DNA of 64,000 bases from Suillus spraguei (GCA_016800925.1 JABCPU010000265.1:1-64000); one strand, 5' to 3'; positions 10,404 through 21,145 are shown, counted from the first letter of the stretch. Notes: generated by a model not told the origin, from the letters alone. A program made the numbers and translations.

Positions 10404-10935
10404 CCTATGCAGTATGATATCGTGAGATGCACTCTGAACTTCGTATGGAAACATACCTCATTAACACACTCCCGCTGGACGGCAAAATCATCGAAACATT
10501 GCTTTCAACCAAGGGAAGGCAGCTTGCCGAAGCATGCACATGATGAAGTCCCAGTAGACGAGGCAATAGACGATTCAGTTAATGAGCTCTTAGCGGGTGA
10601 TGGAGAAAGACTGTAAAATTTATTTGTTTGGTACTGCACGAACACATTCCTCTGAGTATGTAGGTGTAGATCTGGAAGAGAAGGGAACTGAGTAAGTGGA
10701 CGGGGACCAGCAAAATGCAGTGACCGGGATGGTCAGACTGTGACGAAGGTGAAAAACTCAGGTTGAACGTTGAGAACAAGGGCCGGAAAGAATATCATCA
10801 TGCGCCCAGTTAGACTCTCAGGGGAATTTCGATGCGAAGGAATCAACATGGAGATTGCATAATAGTGTTGGTCCAGGAACGCAGGCCTGCGGAATTGTAG
10901 AACCGCGATGGCGAGGGGTCAATGCGGATGAAAGA
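10404..10935. repeat. Orphan copy of the WD40 upstream module
   Basis: The block is alignable with 22735-23290, the region just upstream of the WD40 gene at 23559. Shared runs include TGAGATGCACTCTGAACTTCG, GGCAAAAT(C/T)ATCGAAACATTG and GGTGATGGAGAAAGACTGTAAA. A short conserved plus-strand frame (LPLDGKIIETLLSTK) occurs in both copies and could be the end of an unrecognised gene, but the frame breaks downstream in both. No WD40 gene follows here. Confidence 0.5.
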
Positions 10936-12055
10936 CGTAAAAAATTAACTGACCACTAGCTTGCTGCGCGCACAGCAGAATTCGAGGAATTTCATAATCG
11001 GCTTCAAGTTGGTCTTATCAGTCAGTTCCATACTGCGGCTGCGCGCGCACAAGAAGCTCATGTCATACTTCATGCCCAGTTATGACGAGATAAGCCTCGA
11101 TAGGTTGAGATGTGTCGTTCAGGCAGGACACATATAGGATCTCATACAAGCCTACAGCGCCCTGTACTCGGACTGTGTTAATAAGACGGGGCAGTGTCCT
11201 ATATGTTCCCATGCGTGTATTTTCGTATCCTGAACAGTCCCGCTACCCTTGCACATATGCTCAAATAGTATCACACATGATTCGAAGTTGTCATGCAATA
11301 GCTGGTATTATTTGCAGCCGCTACAAAAATACGGTATAAAAAGGCACATTGGAAGTCACGTTCAGTGCTTACCTTGACCAACTCGATTGTCTTGCAATAT
11401 TCCCGCAAAGCCTGTGATTGTTGATTTTCGTGCATATATGCAGCCTAGATACGAAGTGTGAAAAAAATGATCAAAATTAGCTTACATATCCGTTAAAATT
11501 CAGCTGAGGGTCCTCGGGTAAAGAGCCAGGTCCAGGTGTAGTAGGTAATAGGGGAGAAAGGCCATAATCACTTCCCCAACGTAGATTTTGCGAGCGATGT
11601 TGGCCCGAGCTGCCTTCTGCATGGTTAAATTGCCTGCTATTGGAAAACGAAGTGCTGCCTTCGAACATGCTGGGCAGTTCAGTGTAGTTAGAGCTGTTCT
11701 GATGATGTCAATGATATTACAACTCCGCCGCACACTTCCAGAAAATCATGAAATCATCCAAGTCCAGCAGCGTGCACCACAGAATTGAACAGAACGTATA
11801 TGGTGAACGATAGGTTACGTATTTTGAAGTCCGATCTATGTTTGTTCTAGTCTTGAACTATTTGTTGGTAGACCTCAATATAATTTTGTGTCACAAAAAG
11901 TCGCAAGTGCGGTTTTACTACTATTGGCGCCAATCCCGACCCCCGGGGAGCTCCGTGTCTTGAGCTGCATAGTGATGAATTCTGGCACGGCTTCAAAGGT
12001 TCGTCCATAAGACATAAGTATCTTAGACGTGGGTCACACGGTATACAATCTCGCT
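10936..12055. other. No gene seen
   Basis: It begins with an orphan GPI-upstream fragment (to about 11070). Overlapping frames on both strands at 11477-11788 have no recognisable motif. The 9-bp target duplication of the Plavaka element begins at 12056. Confidence 0.4.
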
Positions 12056-12064
12056 GTCAGTTCC

Positions 12065-12087
12065 ATCAGGAAAACATCGAGTTCCTT
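12065..12087 (+). repeat. Left terminal inverted repeat of the Plavaka element
   Basis: The 23 bp starting ATCAGGAAAACATCGAG match the reverse complement of 19486-19508 perfectly. They share the outer ATCAGGAAA and inner TTCCTT with the MITE at 20079-20349. Confidence 0.9.
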
Positions 12088-12540
12088 TTCGGTCCTTAGC
12101 TTACTTAAAGTTCCTTAAATTTAATTCTAAGGCTGCTAAGGAGAATAAGGAACTAGTGTGTTCCTTAGCGAAATGTATTTTAAGGAGTGAAGTCATTTCA
12201 AGGCGGTTAAGGCATCAAAGGCAGTTGTATTTTTGAAAGTAAAATAAGGCGCCTGCTGAGCGCCAAAAAAAAACATGTTATGTATTATGTTAGTGCTTAC
12301 TTCAATAAGCACTGATAGACGCGCAACACGCCGACAACAACTCGCTCGTCATCTACACATCAATCACAGAAATCTACAAAATCTAAGAAAAAAACATCAT
12401 AGTAAGTTTTAATCGATAATCGTCGCGTCAAACATTGCTTACCAGGTGCTAGTGAATCAGATGGCTCCAAGATCTCGCGTGCAACTGCAATGAAAGACGT
12501 GCAAGTGGGGAGATGTGGCTGTCCGGGCGGAGGCTGCAAT

Positions 12541-12625
12541 CAGAGCTGAGGCAAGGGCAGAAGAAGCGGAGGCGAGAGCAGAAGAAGCAGAGGCGAGAGC
12601 AAACGAGATGAAGGCGAGAGTGGGA
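12541..12625 (+). repeat. 18-bp tandem repeat encoding Ala/Glu/Arg heptad-like units
   Basis: Imperfect 18-bp repeats (gcagaagaagcggaggcg type) translate on the plus strand to EARAEEAEARAEEAEARANE, a strongly helical coiled-coil pattern. The frame closes soon after at about 12675 and has no convincing start, so it may be the relic of a small element-encoded coiled-coil protein. Confidence 0.4.
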
Positions 12626-12861
12626 GAGGGATTATTGTGCTTCAAGTTCTTGAAGAGGGCAGGGGGCCATTTTTGAAGGAATTGAAACAGAGCGCGTTGC
12701 TCGAGCCTCGAGTGACTGTAGACCATGGTGAGTGCGAGTACATCTCAAATTTGATGAGAACTTACCTATCATTTGAGCAGGAATCGAGACAGAACATGTG
12801 GCTTGAGCGTAGAGTGAGTTTTGTACGAGTGTATAATAGTGAGGATTAAGGCCATCTGCCT

Positions 12862-13545
12862 GGGGAAATATGAATTGTCGTAGAAGATGGCGGTCGTTCA
12901 AAAGCTCGTTGTATTCTTCGTCCAACTTCATCTGCAGCTCCAGAGAGCTATCATCAATGCCAATCTGGAGGGTATTAGGCAAGAATCCGTGACATCAACG
13001 CGATAGTTGTGCTCAAAGGCTTCATTGTCAAGGCCAAACGTCTCAATCTTCTGACGTTTGATGAACGCACTGTCCATACCGTCTTCACCATACACGAACT
13101 GGATGAGGTCTCCAAGCGAGTTGCGAACAGTGCCATCATAGTGTACCATCACGTCCTCCAATGCCTTGACGAGACGACCTGTCCAAGAAGATGCATTTCA
13201 TGTGAAATCACGCAATTGCAACGCTTTACCTGTTTTTGAATCTCGCATAATGATACCAGTCTCTGCCTTCTTGACAGCCATATCAATAAGACCTTCTCTT
13301 CCAGCCATGGCATGGAAGAAAAACTCCTGTGGCGTCAACCCTCATAGATATGAGTTCTTGACGAAGCCACATGCCTCCAGGCTGAAGTCGTCCTTGGTGA
13401 CATGGGGAAGAGTACGATGACGGAACCTGAATGGGATTCGACGACCTTCAACACTTTGCTGCCCAACACAGATAGACATTTGCGAGATGTTGATGTATGA
13501 ACCCTTGGAACCAGCTGTGACCATCTGCTTCACGTTGTACCCAAC
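12862..13545 (-). pseudogene. RPB1: Captured fragment of RNA polymerase II largest subunit (RPB1)
   Basis: Minus-strand translation matches the conserved RPB1 core in order: [94 protein letters not shown], and [11 protein letters not shown] near the end. This corresponds to about 200 residues around the funnel and bridge-helix region. It is dead: a TGA at 13344-13342 replaces the Arg of NSYLRG (CGA to TGA), a frameshift lies near 12985, and both gene ends are missing. An apparent GT-AG intron remains near 13173-13223, so genomic DNA rather than cDNA was captured. A diverged second copy of its last ~80 bp lies at 13615-13700. It is inside the Plavaka element, on the transposase strand. Confidence 0.85.
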
Positions 13546-13830
13546 AGCGAGGTTGAAGGCGGCAGGCCAGGAAAGCCGCACAACCCATATGAAGATGATA
13601 TGGTCTTGGAGCCTACCTGCGTGGGGAAATGTGGGTTGTTGTAGGGGCGGCGGTTGTCGAGCATCGCGTTGTATTCTGTCATCTAGATGGGTCTGTAGGG
13701 TATTTAATTAGCAAAAGGACGACAAAATGAGAGGCAAGGACGTACCACAATCACGCTATTTCAAAAGCGTGGTGATCGGCATATCTGTTGACATAGTAGG
13801 AGTTGAACATGTCGTATGAGTCGTGTGGAC

Positions 13831-16791
13831 TTATTTTTGGGATAAAGTCCGGGCCATAGACTGGAATGAGATGGGCAGCGCGAAAGATACAATCAATGTG
13901 AATAATTGAGACGTCTGGGACATCGTCACCAGTTGTCGTCGGCGCGACAACATACATGCCTGTGTCGGGATCGTGTCTTCGTGAACATAAGAATACCAAT
14001 GAACTATGGCGCAGGGATAGTATGAGGTCCGATAGTTAAATGAGAAAAAGCAAAGGACTCGCGCAACTGCGAGTCCATTCATGGGAGAGTCGAAGTCAAC
14101 ACCCATGTTGATGAAGATACAGTCATGCCTTGGTTCGCCAGTGCGCCATGATGGTGTTGCCCTGATGTGCTCGCGATGCATACCTCCCGTACCACTCAGA
14201 TCACTGGGTGCATGGAACGAGGCTGCAGCAGAATTAAAGAGGGTGAGTTTCCCTAGGAATACTTGCGCTGTTGCCGGATCAAACTCAGGAGGGTTGGGAT
14301 CGTCTGAATAGTGTTGATCATGTATGAATTCCTGAATCATAAACGGGAGGCGTGGAAGGTCGAGTTCGAGGCTGAGTGCATGAACATTTCGTGCACAACC
14401 TATTCATTGTCAGAAAGGGTCCAGGAGCAAAACGTTTAACATACGAGGAGTTAATGCAAGCTCAACATGGGACTCTACAGTCGGTCCATCAATAATCTCA
14501 CCAGCATCCACTTCAATGGATTGATTTTGAGGCTCGTGGATATGCAGTCGCCCATGATGGCCTTCTTGCGCCATATTAGCCTCCGCATCGTCATCCGGTT
14601 CTAAGTCGTCGTCTGCAGGAATATTCTGACCTATTGGGGATATGAGAGGGGCTACATCGTCAGCGAAAGATCACGTACGTCTCCTGAGTTCTCCCAAAGC
14701 ATTGGACAGACAAGAGCCACGAAGCATACCACGTGCCTCAAAATCTACGCGAGCGGCTGCAAGTTTGTCGAGGCGTTGATTTGTTAGTAGCATTTGTCCG
14801 AGTGCGTTAAACCTGCTAGATCGGCGCCAAGGTTCTTTAACTGCCTTGATGTGCTTGGACTCAGTAATTGAAGAGCAAAGGCCGTTGGGTGCGCCGAAAA
14901 GTCGAATCAGTACTATGTAGTGGCACAGGGAGTGTTGACGCGGAAGGGAGAATGTCGAGACCACACTGGTTGTCTTGAAGATCTCCCGATATTGGTGAAA
15001 GCGGTCGAAGGCATCTTGTAGTTTTACGAGGTCATCTTCAGTGAGAGCCTTGCACCTCACAATGTAGCAAAATTCTAGAAATGCACTGAATGTGCGCACC
15101 ACATCTTGAGGAACATGACCTTCAATTGCAGCTAGATAGACCTAAATACGAGTCAGCTCACATGTTGTTTGGAACGGAATACACAGCATACCTTCATTAA
15201 TGCCTTTGAGTCGTCACCCGTCCACTGCCGAAAACCTCGCCCATCAGGAAAGCGTCGCAACCCAGCGAATGGGGCAACTGCTGCTATCCTGTATGTTATT
15301 AGTAGTTATCAGCAAAACATCATAGATTTGCGTACCTGCGGTCAATGTCATCCATTATCTCAGCCGCATGACGGGTACCGTGTGTGACCAGAAGATACTC
15401 TCCCACCCAATCAACCAGATGATCCTTGAAAGTTCCCTTGATTATTTGATGCAAGATATCCGGAGATAGGAGCTCGTGGATGTCCGCTCGAGGAAAGTCA
15501 TTTGTAAATGGCTAGAAAAGCAAAAAGGTGAGATTGGACCTAGCGAGTTTCAGCGAGCAACTTACAACGAGATTGGCAATGATGCCATACTGTTCCCAAG
15601 CCTGTTTGTATGTGAGTTGTTCGACGAGCAACTCGGTATGTGCTTTGCGTCGATGGAGACATGGTTGAGCGCTGTCAAGGTCCTTCCTATTTCCTAGACA
15701 CCTATTTTGATAATAAATAAGTCGTTAAAAAGCAAAACAAAGTTTGATGACGCACCGTGGACACCAGTTCTGCACGACGCCAGAGAGAAGTATCTGTTCT
15801 GGATAGTCCGCTATGTAAGGGCCCAAACTGTACACCGTTCGTTGATAGTGGCCATCCGGAAAGCGTGTGACATCGAAATTTTCCATGAAAGGTTTCACAG
15901 ACTCGAAAATCTTCGCAAGGGAGTGCTGGAATAGCTGCCGTCGAAAATTTCTGTATTTGATGTCGTCATTATGTTCCTTCGTAGCTAGACAAATGAAGGT
16001 TATGATACAGTGATCCATTGAGAATAACAAGCACCTACATTTCGGTATCGCAAGAAATCCAATGAGCACAACACCATTGCGATGTGCCCGTCGTACGCTA
16101 TTGTGAATGTTCCCGATTGAGAGATAGAGTGGGTGGTATTCGGTCTGACCAGTAGCGACAGAAACAACAGTCTTATCACTGCCGATAATCAATGGTACAA
16201 ATGTCGAACCATGATTCTCCTCATTTTGAGCGATAACATCCTTGAGATGATTGTTAGTATGCCAAAAATGTAAATATGAAAGAGACGTACTGCCTGATTC
16301 CACGCCCAGTCACCAGACATAAAGTTCTTCCAATATCGTTTGTCCTCGGTAGTATAATCGTGGTAGGGTGAATACTCGATTCCTCCATCGAAATCACAGT
16401 TTGCCAAAATGCCGCGCGTCATCTCCAATGGATCTCTATACCAGACATCATATTGTCCATCCATCCACGGCGGTACGTCTTGTTCGGGTTTGGCTCCGTT
16501 GTAGCACAACGTAAAGCTCTTCCAAGGGGTATCGCCGAGTGGTGTTGCATCAATTGTAGCGTACATGTCCCTATGGTTTGCAAATGGGGGGGCGTCATTG
16601 TGCTTTATGAGAGTCGCGGCCCACAAGTCGAGAAGTGTATCAATCTGCCTTGCAGACATTTGATTGCGCGTGAATAAGAATTCCGCCATCTCAAATTCAA
16701 CACGATTGTCATAAGGCGTCCAATCGGTTGGGGGGGGCATCCGTGTGAGGTGGCGGGGGTGCATCCTGGTCAATAAATGCCCCATTAGCAT
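13831..16791 (-). CDS. Plavaka transposase, multi-exon, probably N-terminally truncated
   Basis: Exons on the minus strand, approximately 16791-16298, 16250-16049, 15984-15755, 15690-15570, 15520-15345, 15297-15150, 15131-14671 and 14400-13831. Diagnostic Plavaka blocks in order: WTPYDNRVEFEMAEFLFTRN, TLLDLWAATL, YATIDATPLGDTPWKSF, PPWMDGQYDVWYRDP, FMSGDWAWNQA, FVPLIIGSDKTVVSVATGQT, SIGNIHNSVRRAHRNGVVLI, GFLAIPK, RFPDGHYQRTVYSLGPYIAD, YPEQILLSGVVQNWCPR, WTGDDSKALMKVYLAAIEGH, FSLPRQHSLCHYIVLIRLFG, APNGLCSSITESKHIKAVKE and PWRRSSRF. The C-terminal domain at 14340-13831 matches the usual Plavaka tail (RHDCIFINMG, GLAVARVLCFFSF, YPCAIVHWYS). The N-terminal zinc-finger exon is not visible, and a C8 run at 16729-16736 shifts frame just before WTPY. 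Function would be cut-and-paste transposition; activity of this copy is doubtful. Confidence 0.8.
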
Positions 16792-16815
16792 CGCATTTGA
16801 GTCCTAAGACAAAAA

Positions 16816-19022
16816 ATGAGTAACAGTAATATGAACTCCTTAAAAACGCCCCCTGCAACGCACCCAGGGAATGCTAACAAACATCCTGGACAGATAGTTC
16901 TTGAAGCGAGTCGCGTAGCACGTCCAAAGGATGTACTTGCAGCTGAAAGAAAAAAGGCGTCAGCAGAGAAATCAGCCAAGGCAACCGCCTTAGAAGATGC
17001 TCAAAAGAAGGTCGCTGCAACGGAAGATGCTATGGCTGTTGAGCAGACGGCTCAACGTGCTGGCCCAGGACGCCTTGTCAGACCAAAGCCTAAGCCGCGC
17101 CCAGTGACCAAGGCAGCGCCAACTGCAAACCCCAACAATACGCGTAAGCCTTACACAATACAATGCTGTTGCAAGACTTACCAGTTCTTTGACATTGATA
17201 CAGCTGTTGGGGCAAAACCAGTGTCCAAAAGCACTGATGCCCCGAAGAAGAAATATCCAGGCTTGAAACTCACCTTCAAAGATGGTGTCAACGCCAATCG
17301 AAAGGTGTCCAACAATGGTACATCATCTACAACGTGCGTTGTACTAAGCGTGGGCAGGGGCAGTGACAGTGGGAAAAATCGAAGGTCGTTGTAAGTTCGT
17401 CTTAACTGCGATGTTACTCTTATCAGAGCTGACTCTTTATTACTTCGACATATTTCACTCACTGCAATGTAGGGGATCTGAACACGCCATATCGACAGAG
17501 GAGGTGGAAGTGGGGAAGTGGGCTAAAAGTGTGGCATCGAAGTCCCAACGGAAGCCATCTGCGCCACCAAGTGCACGTGCCAGTGGTAGGTTCAGTTTCA
17601 TGTCTGCACACATTGCTAACAGTTTTTAGTGATTGCAAGCAGGGATGCGGACATATCCGAAGACGAAAACCTACCTGAAGATCATGATGAGAGCGTAACT
17701 GTGAGTCGGGGTAGTCATGTGAGTGACTTCATGATTGTGAATGGGGAATGCTAAAATCAATGCAGGGTGTCGTGCGTATGATTGAGACTATTGATGATGC
17801 CACGAGGGGACGGAAGCGTACCTTGTCCACGACCTCATTGGATGACCTCGAACCCGAAGAGCCGCGTGAAATGGAAGAAGACAATGCCGACGAATATATT
17901 CCGGACAAGGATGAGGGTGCGGCTGAGGATGAGGATGAGGATGTTGAGATGACGGATCAGCAGGGCGACATTATTGAGGTAAGTACTGGTGGGTCCTGTG
18001 AGATAGATGAATCGCTCACCACTATCATGGATTTATAGGTCTCAAGCAGTCGACTCACAAGCTCTGTATGGAGAATTTGCTCAGGTCGCCTGACAACGCT
18101 GACAAATTCCTATGCAGATGTCAGTTAGCGTCATGGATACCACGATGGATGGTCCAACATCCAAGTTCATCAAAACCGGAAATGGACGTGCGCCATGTAC
18201 GATACTCAATCTGAAGAAAGAAAAGCCAAAGAATTCTCACTTGCCCAGTGCTGTTCAGGATCTCAGCTTTCGTTCCATATTTATTCCAACAGTCATGTAC
18301 TGGGTCGGCAACAACAGCTATCCATGGACCATCCCCGATGAGAAACTCTCAGACGTTCTCGAGGATATATTCATGGCGGTGTGTAAGCAGCCTGGAGACT
18401 TTAGGAATGATGATGGCTGTAATCTCGCCTTCAACGTCGTAAGTAAATTGTATTCTGGTACTTCTAGCTGACAACTATGTTGGCAGGTATGCCAAAGGAT
18501 CTCTGAATGGAGAGGCAACTTCGGTTCCACCGCTATCACAATTCTCATGGTGTTTTTCGCCTCCACGGACGAATTCAAGACCAAGGAGGCACGCAAAGAC
18601 TATGCCGAGTATCAACTTGAAGATTCACGCTTTGTATATGAAGATCCAGATAACGAAGACTCACCTGGAGCTTTTTTATCGGAATTCATCTTGCGCATCT
18701 TCGCTGTTCAACTCAATGCCACCCAAGGACGCCAGATAATTGACTCGCTCGACTTCGGCTTACCTGGATATCAAACGGCCCTTGCACTGACCACTGCAGC
18801 CGTGAGTTTTGCAGCGCCTTTACAAAACTTGCTAACTTTCATTTGCAGGCCGAGCGTGCACTTATTTTAGCTCGTGACGACCTGATTGTGGAAGATACTT
18901 TGGACCACGGGAAACACAAGATCGCGTTGACTCTCAATCAGTCTACAAACAAAATGAGTAACACAGGCACTGCTTTTTCTGCGGGTAATTGGGAGACTGA
19001 TACACTCGCGTACATGGAATGA
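16816..19022 (+). CDS. Companion protein of the Plavaka element, charged, function unknown
   Basis: The gene is divergent from the transposase, with about 24 bp between the start of the recognisable transposase frame and this ATG. Exons are about 16816-17390, 17473-17585, 17630-17700, 17766-17978, 18040-18115, 18116-18440, 18487-18800 and 18849-19022, with canonical GTAAGT/GTAGGT donors and CAG/TAG acceptors; the middle boundaries are less certain. The N-terminus is basic and helical (HPGNANKHPG motif, then an Ala/Lys/Glu coiled-coil stretch, residues about 30-80). The middle is strongly acidic (DEDEDVEMTD). The C-terminal globular part has no known motif. I remember proteins with this THPGN...KHPG start beside Plavaka-type elements in other basidiomycetes, but cannot verify. 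The frame is cut by TGA at 19020-19022 and stays open for 47 more codons to 19164, which suggests a recent nonsense mutation. Confidence 0.6.
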
Positions 19023-19485
19023 ATCGAGGAGCTGCCCTTCGACCACATCAAAGAAATTGTGGAACGATCTCAGGCATACATGAAGCGTGCTCGCCGCAAG
19101 GACGAGTCTACTATTCTCGATGGAGAAACCCCCGTGAATCCATGTACACGTATCTGTATCTGAAAGCCTCGTATCATTTCACTTCAATCTCTGCTCTCGT
19201 TGATTGCTGTCCTACACCGTTTTTAATATTTTTTTGTCATTTTCATAGCACGCCTTGAATGCCTTGACCGCCTTGAACTCGTTGACGTCCTTATTTTCGC
19301 CTTAGTGTACTTGGATTATTCTGTGTCTATTGAAATAATAACATGCCTTGACCGCCTTATCCGCTCCTTATCCTCCTTATTTCCTTAGTTTAAGGAAATG
19401 GATCTCCTTAGTCTCCTTAATTTAAGGACGAAAAACGGCCTTAAAAGTTCCTTATTGAGCAAATTAAGGCAAATAAGGAGCGTTT
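19023..19485. other. Readable 3' extension of the companion gene and subterminal repeats
   Basis: The companion-gene frame continues through IEELPFDHIKEIVERSQAYM to 19164. From 19255 to 19485 the sequence is dominated by CCTTA/TAAGG words, mirroring 12090-12250 at the other end of the element. Confidence 0.55.
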
Positions 19486-19508
19486 AAGGAACTCGATGTT
19501 TTCCTGAT
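19486..19508 (-). repeat. Right terminal inverted repeat of the Plavaka element
   Basis: Reverse complement of 12065-12087, followed directly by the 9-bp flank GTCAGTTAC. Confidence 0.9.
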
Positions 19509-19959
19509 GTCAGTTACGTTGGCAAAGGGAAGCAGCGTGAGCACGTTATTAACCAATCCACTTGTCCCACAGACAAAGAATTGTAAAGCTCAGAGCCTGC
19601 AGGCCTTGCAATTTGACTGAGAACCTATCAATGTATGAAGCCCTTTGAAGCTGCTCAGGAATACACGAAGAAACAACCAACGGAGGCTGATTTTGAAGTT
19701 TGCGAGTCAGTTCATAGATATCCAAGGCAGTGTAACGCCAAGGAAGCTTCACCGGCTATGCGATCTACTGCAATCAAGGTAGTGAGAGGACTCAGAAGAG
19801 GGGGTTTACACAGAGCACAATATAATTAGTGTTTCGAACATGTCCAAAGGCACGACTCGCCATGGAGTAAATATCAATGTTGCATCAGCAATTTGCACAG
19901 GGGCTAAGACCAGTTAAGATGGACCTCTAAGAAAACCATCCATGAGTGGATGTCAAGGT

Positions 19960-20930
19960 GTGTTCGGATAAAAAAATGCTGTCATCGGCAGGTTTTGAAC
20001 CTACACAGGAAAGATAAACAGATTTTGATTCTGTTGTGGTAACCATCAGGCTAAGAGCAGTTACAATGAACTGCCAACATCAGGAAATTCACACATTCCT
20101 TAACATGCTTAATCAGCTTAACTCACTTATCTCAAAACTTGTTTGCTCTCTCTCACATCATTCACCTGGCATATCTTATATTTTTTGAGTGCGAAATACA
20201 ATAAAACATGTATATTAATATATCTCAACTTTTTTTTTCTGAATTCATTCACATTGAAATTTTGGACAAGTAGATTCAATTTCACCAAGGCAGTTAAGTG
20301 TAAATAAGTCCGCATAAGGGCACGTCAAGGAATGTGTGAATTTCCTGATGAAAGAAACCATCATGGGTGAATATTAAGGTGTGTTCCGATAAAAAAAACC
20401 TTGTCGTCGGCGGGTTTCGAACCTGGACAGTCCAAGAGAAACAGATTTTGATTCTGTCGTGGCAACCACCAGGCTAACACCAGCTACCGTGAACTTTCGA
20501 AGAAACCGTCCACGAGTGAACATCAAAGTGTGTTCTGATAGAAAAAACCTCGTCATCGGCAGGTTTTGAACCCGCACAGTTCAAGATAAACAGATTTTGA
20601 TTATGTTGCGGCAACCACCTAGCTAAGACCAGTTACGATGAACTTCTAAAGAAGCCATCCATGAATGAATGTCAAGGTGTGTTTCAATAAAAAAGACCTT
20701 GTCGTCGGCAGGTCTCAAACCTGCACAGTCCAAGAGAAACAGATTTTGATTCTGTTGTGGCAGCCACCTGACTAAGACCAGTTGCAGTGAACTTCTGAAG
20801 AAACCGTTCATGAGTGAATGTCAAAGTGCGTTCTGATAGAAAAAACTGTAGTTTAGCAGGTTTCGAACCTGCGTAGTCCAAGAGAAACAGATTTTGATTC
20901 TGATGTGATAACTACACTAACCAGGCTAAA
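19960..20930 (-). repeat. Tandem array of tRNA-like units, array 2
   Basis: Five units with cores near 20018, 20441, 20590, 20739 and 20887; spacing 148-149 bp, and 152 bp across the MITE once its 271 bp are removed. Each carries the minus-strand A-box-like TAG(C/T)C(T/A)GGTGG, the CAA-type anticodon hairpin, the T-arm-like hairpin around TTCGAA and a T-run. The unit at 20391-20470 has an 8-T run on the minus strand, a good Pol III terminator. Confidence 0.6.
20079..20349. mobile_element. MITE (271 bp) with 23-bp TIRs related to the Plavaka element
   Basis: Perfect terminal inverted repeats begin ATCAGGAAATTCACACATTC and run 23 bp to CCTT; the right copy ends at 20349. The ends (ATCAGGAAA, then TTCCTT) match the Plavaka TIRs nearby, so it is probably a non-autonomous derivative. 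A/T-rich interior, no coding capacity. It sits inside one tRNA-like unit. I see no convincing target duplication. Confidence 0.75.
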
Positions 20931-21145
20931 GTCTTTAACTCCCACTTGAGGACTCATCCTGGGGCCCCTGATTGACACTGCCCGAAAAGATGACATGGTC
21001 AGTAAAGTTCGAGTCTGAACGTCTACGAGACAATATAATTGCCCCAACGAGGGATGACGACTAAGATAATTCTAATTCGCCATCATTAGCAGCAAGTTCA
21101 ATGTGATTGACATTACCACTAAGGATACACGGAGTTTCTGGAAAC

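Larger units (their letters stand above)
12065..19508. mobile_element. Plavaka-type DNA transposon, 7.4 kb, with TIRs and 9-bp TSD
   Basis: A complete element is bounded by perfect terminal inverted repeats: ATCAGGAAAACATCGAG... at 12065-12087 and its reverse complement at 19486-19508 (23 bp). The flanks GTCAGTTCC (12056-12064) and GTCAGTTAC (19509-19517) are a 9-bp target duplication with one mismatch. The first and last ~200 bp are packed with AAGGA/CCTTA words, candidate subterminal transposase sites. Inside are a Plavaka transposase gene (minus, 16791-13831), a companion gene (plus, 16816-19022) and an RPB1 gene fragment (minus, 13545-12862). Plavaka is placed in the CACTA/Mirage/Chapaev group in the literature as I recall. 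A 9-bp TSD is longer than I expect for that group. Confidence 0.85.
19820..21145. repeat. Duplicated segment B2 (pair of 6226-7715) containing tRNA-like array 2
   Basis: Same order of landmarks as 6226-7715: the GACTCGCCATGGAG flank, tandem units, then the CCTGATTGACACTGCCC... ACACGGAGTTTCTGG flank. Interrupted by the MITE at 20079-20349. Confidence 0.7.

Noticed and set aside
10407..10616. 69-codon ORF ending DEAIDDSVNELLAGDGERL as a complete gene
   Set aside because: The related copy at 22740-22940 has the same peptide end but a frame break at a different place. At best it is the end of an unidentified gene.
16785..16979. Minus-strand 64-codon ORF upstream of the transposase
   Set aside because: Antisense of the companion-gene N-terminus with no zinc-finger residues; not the missing transposase exon.
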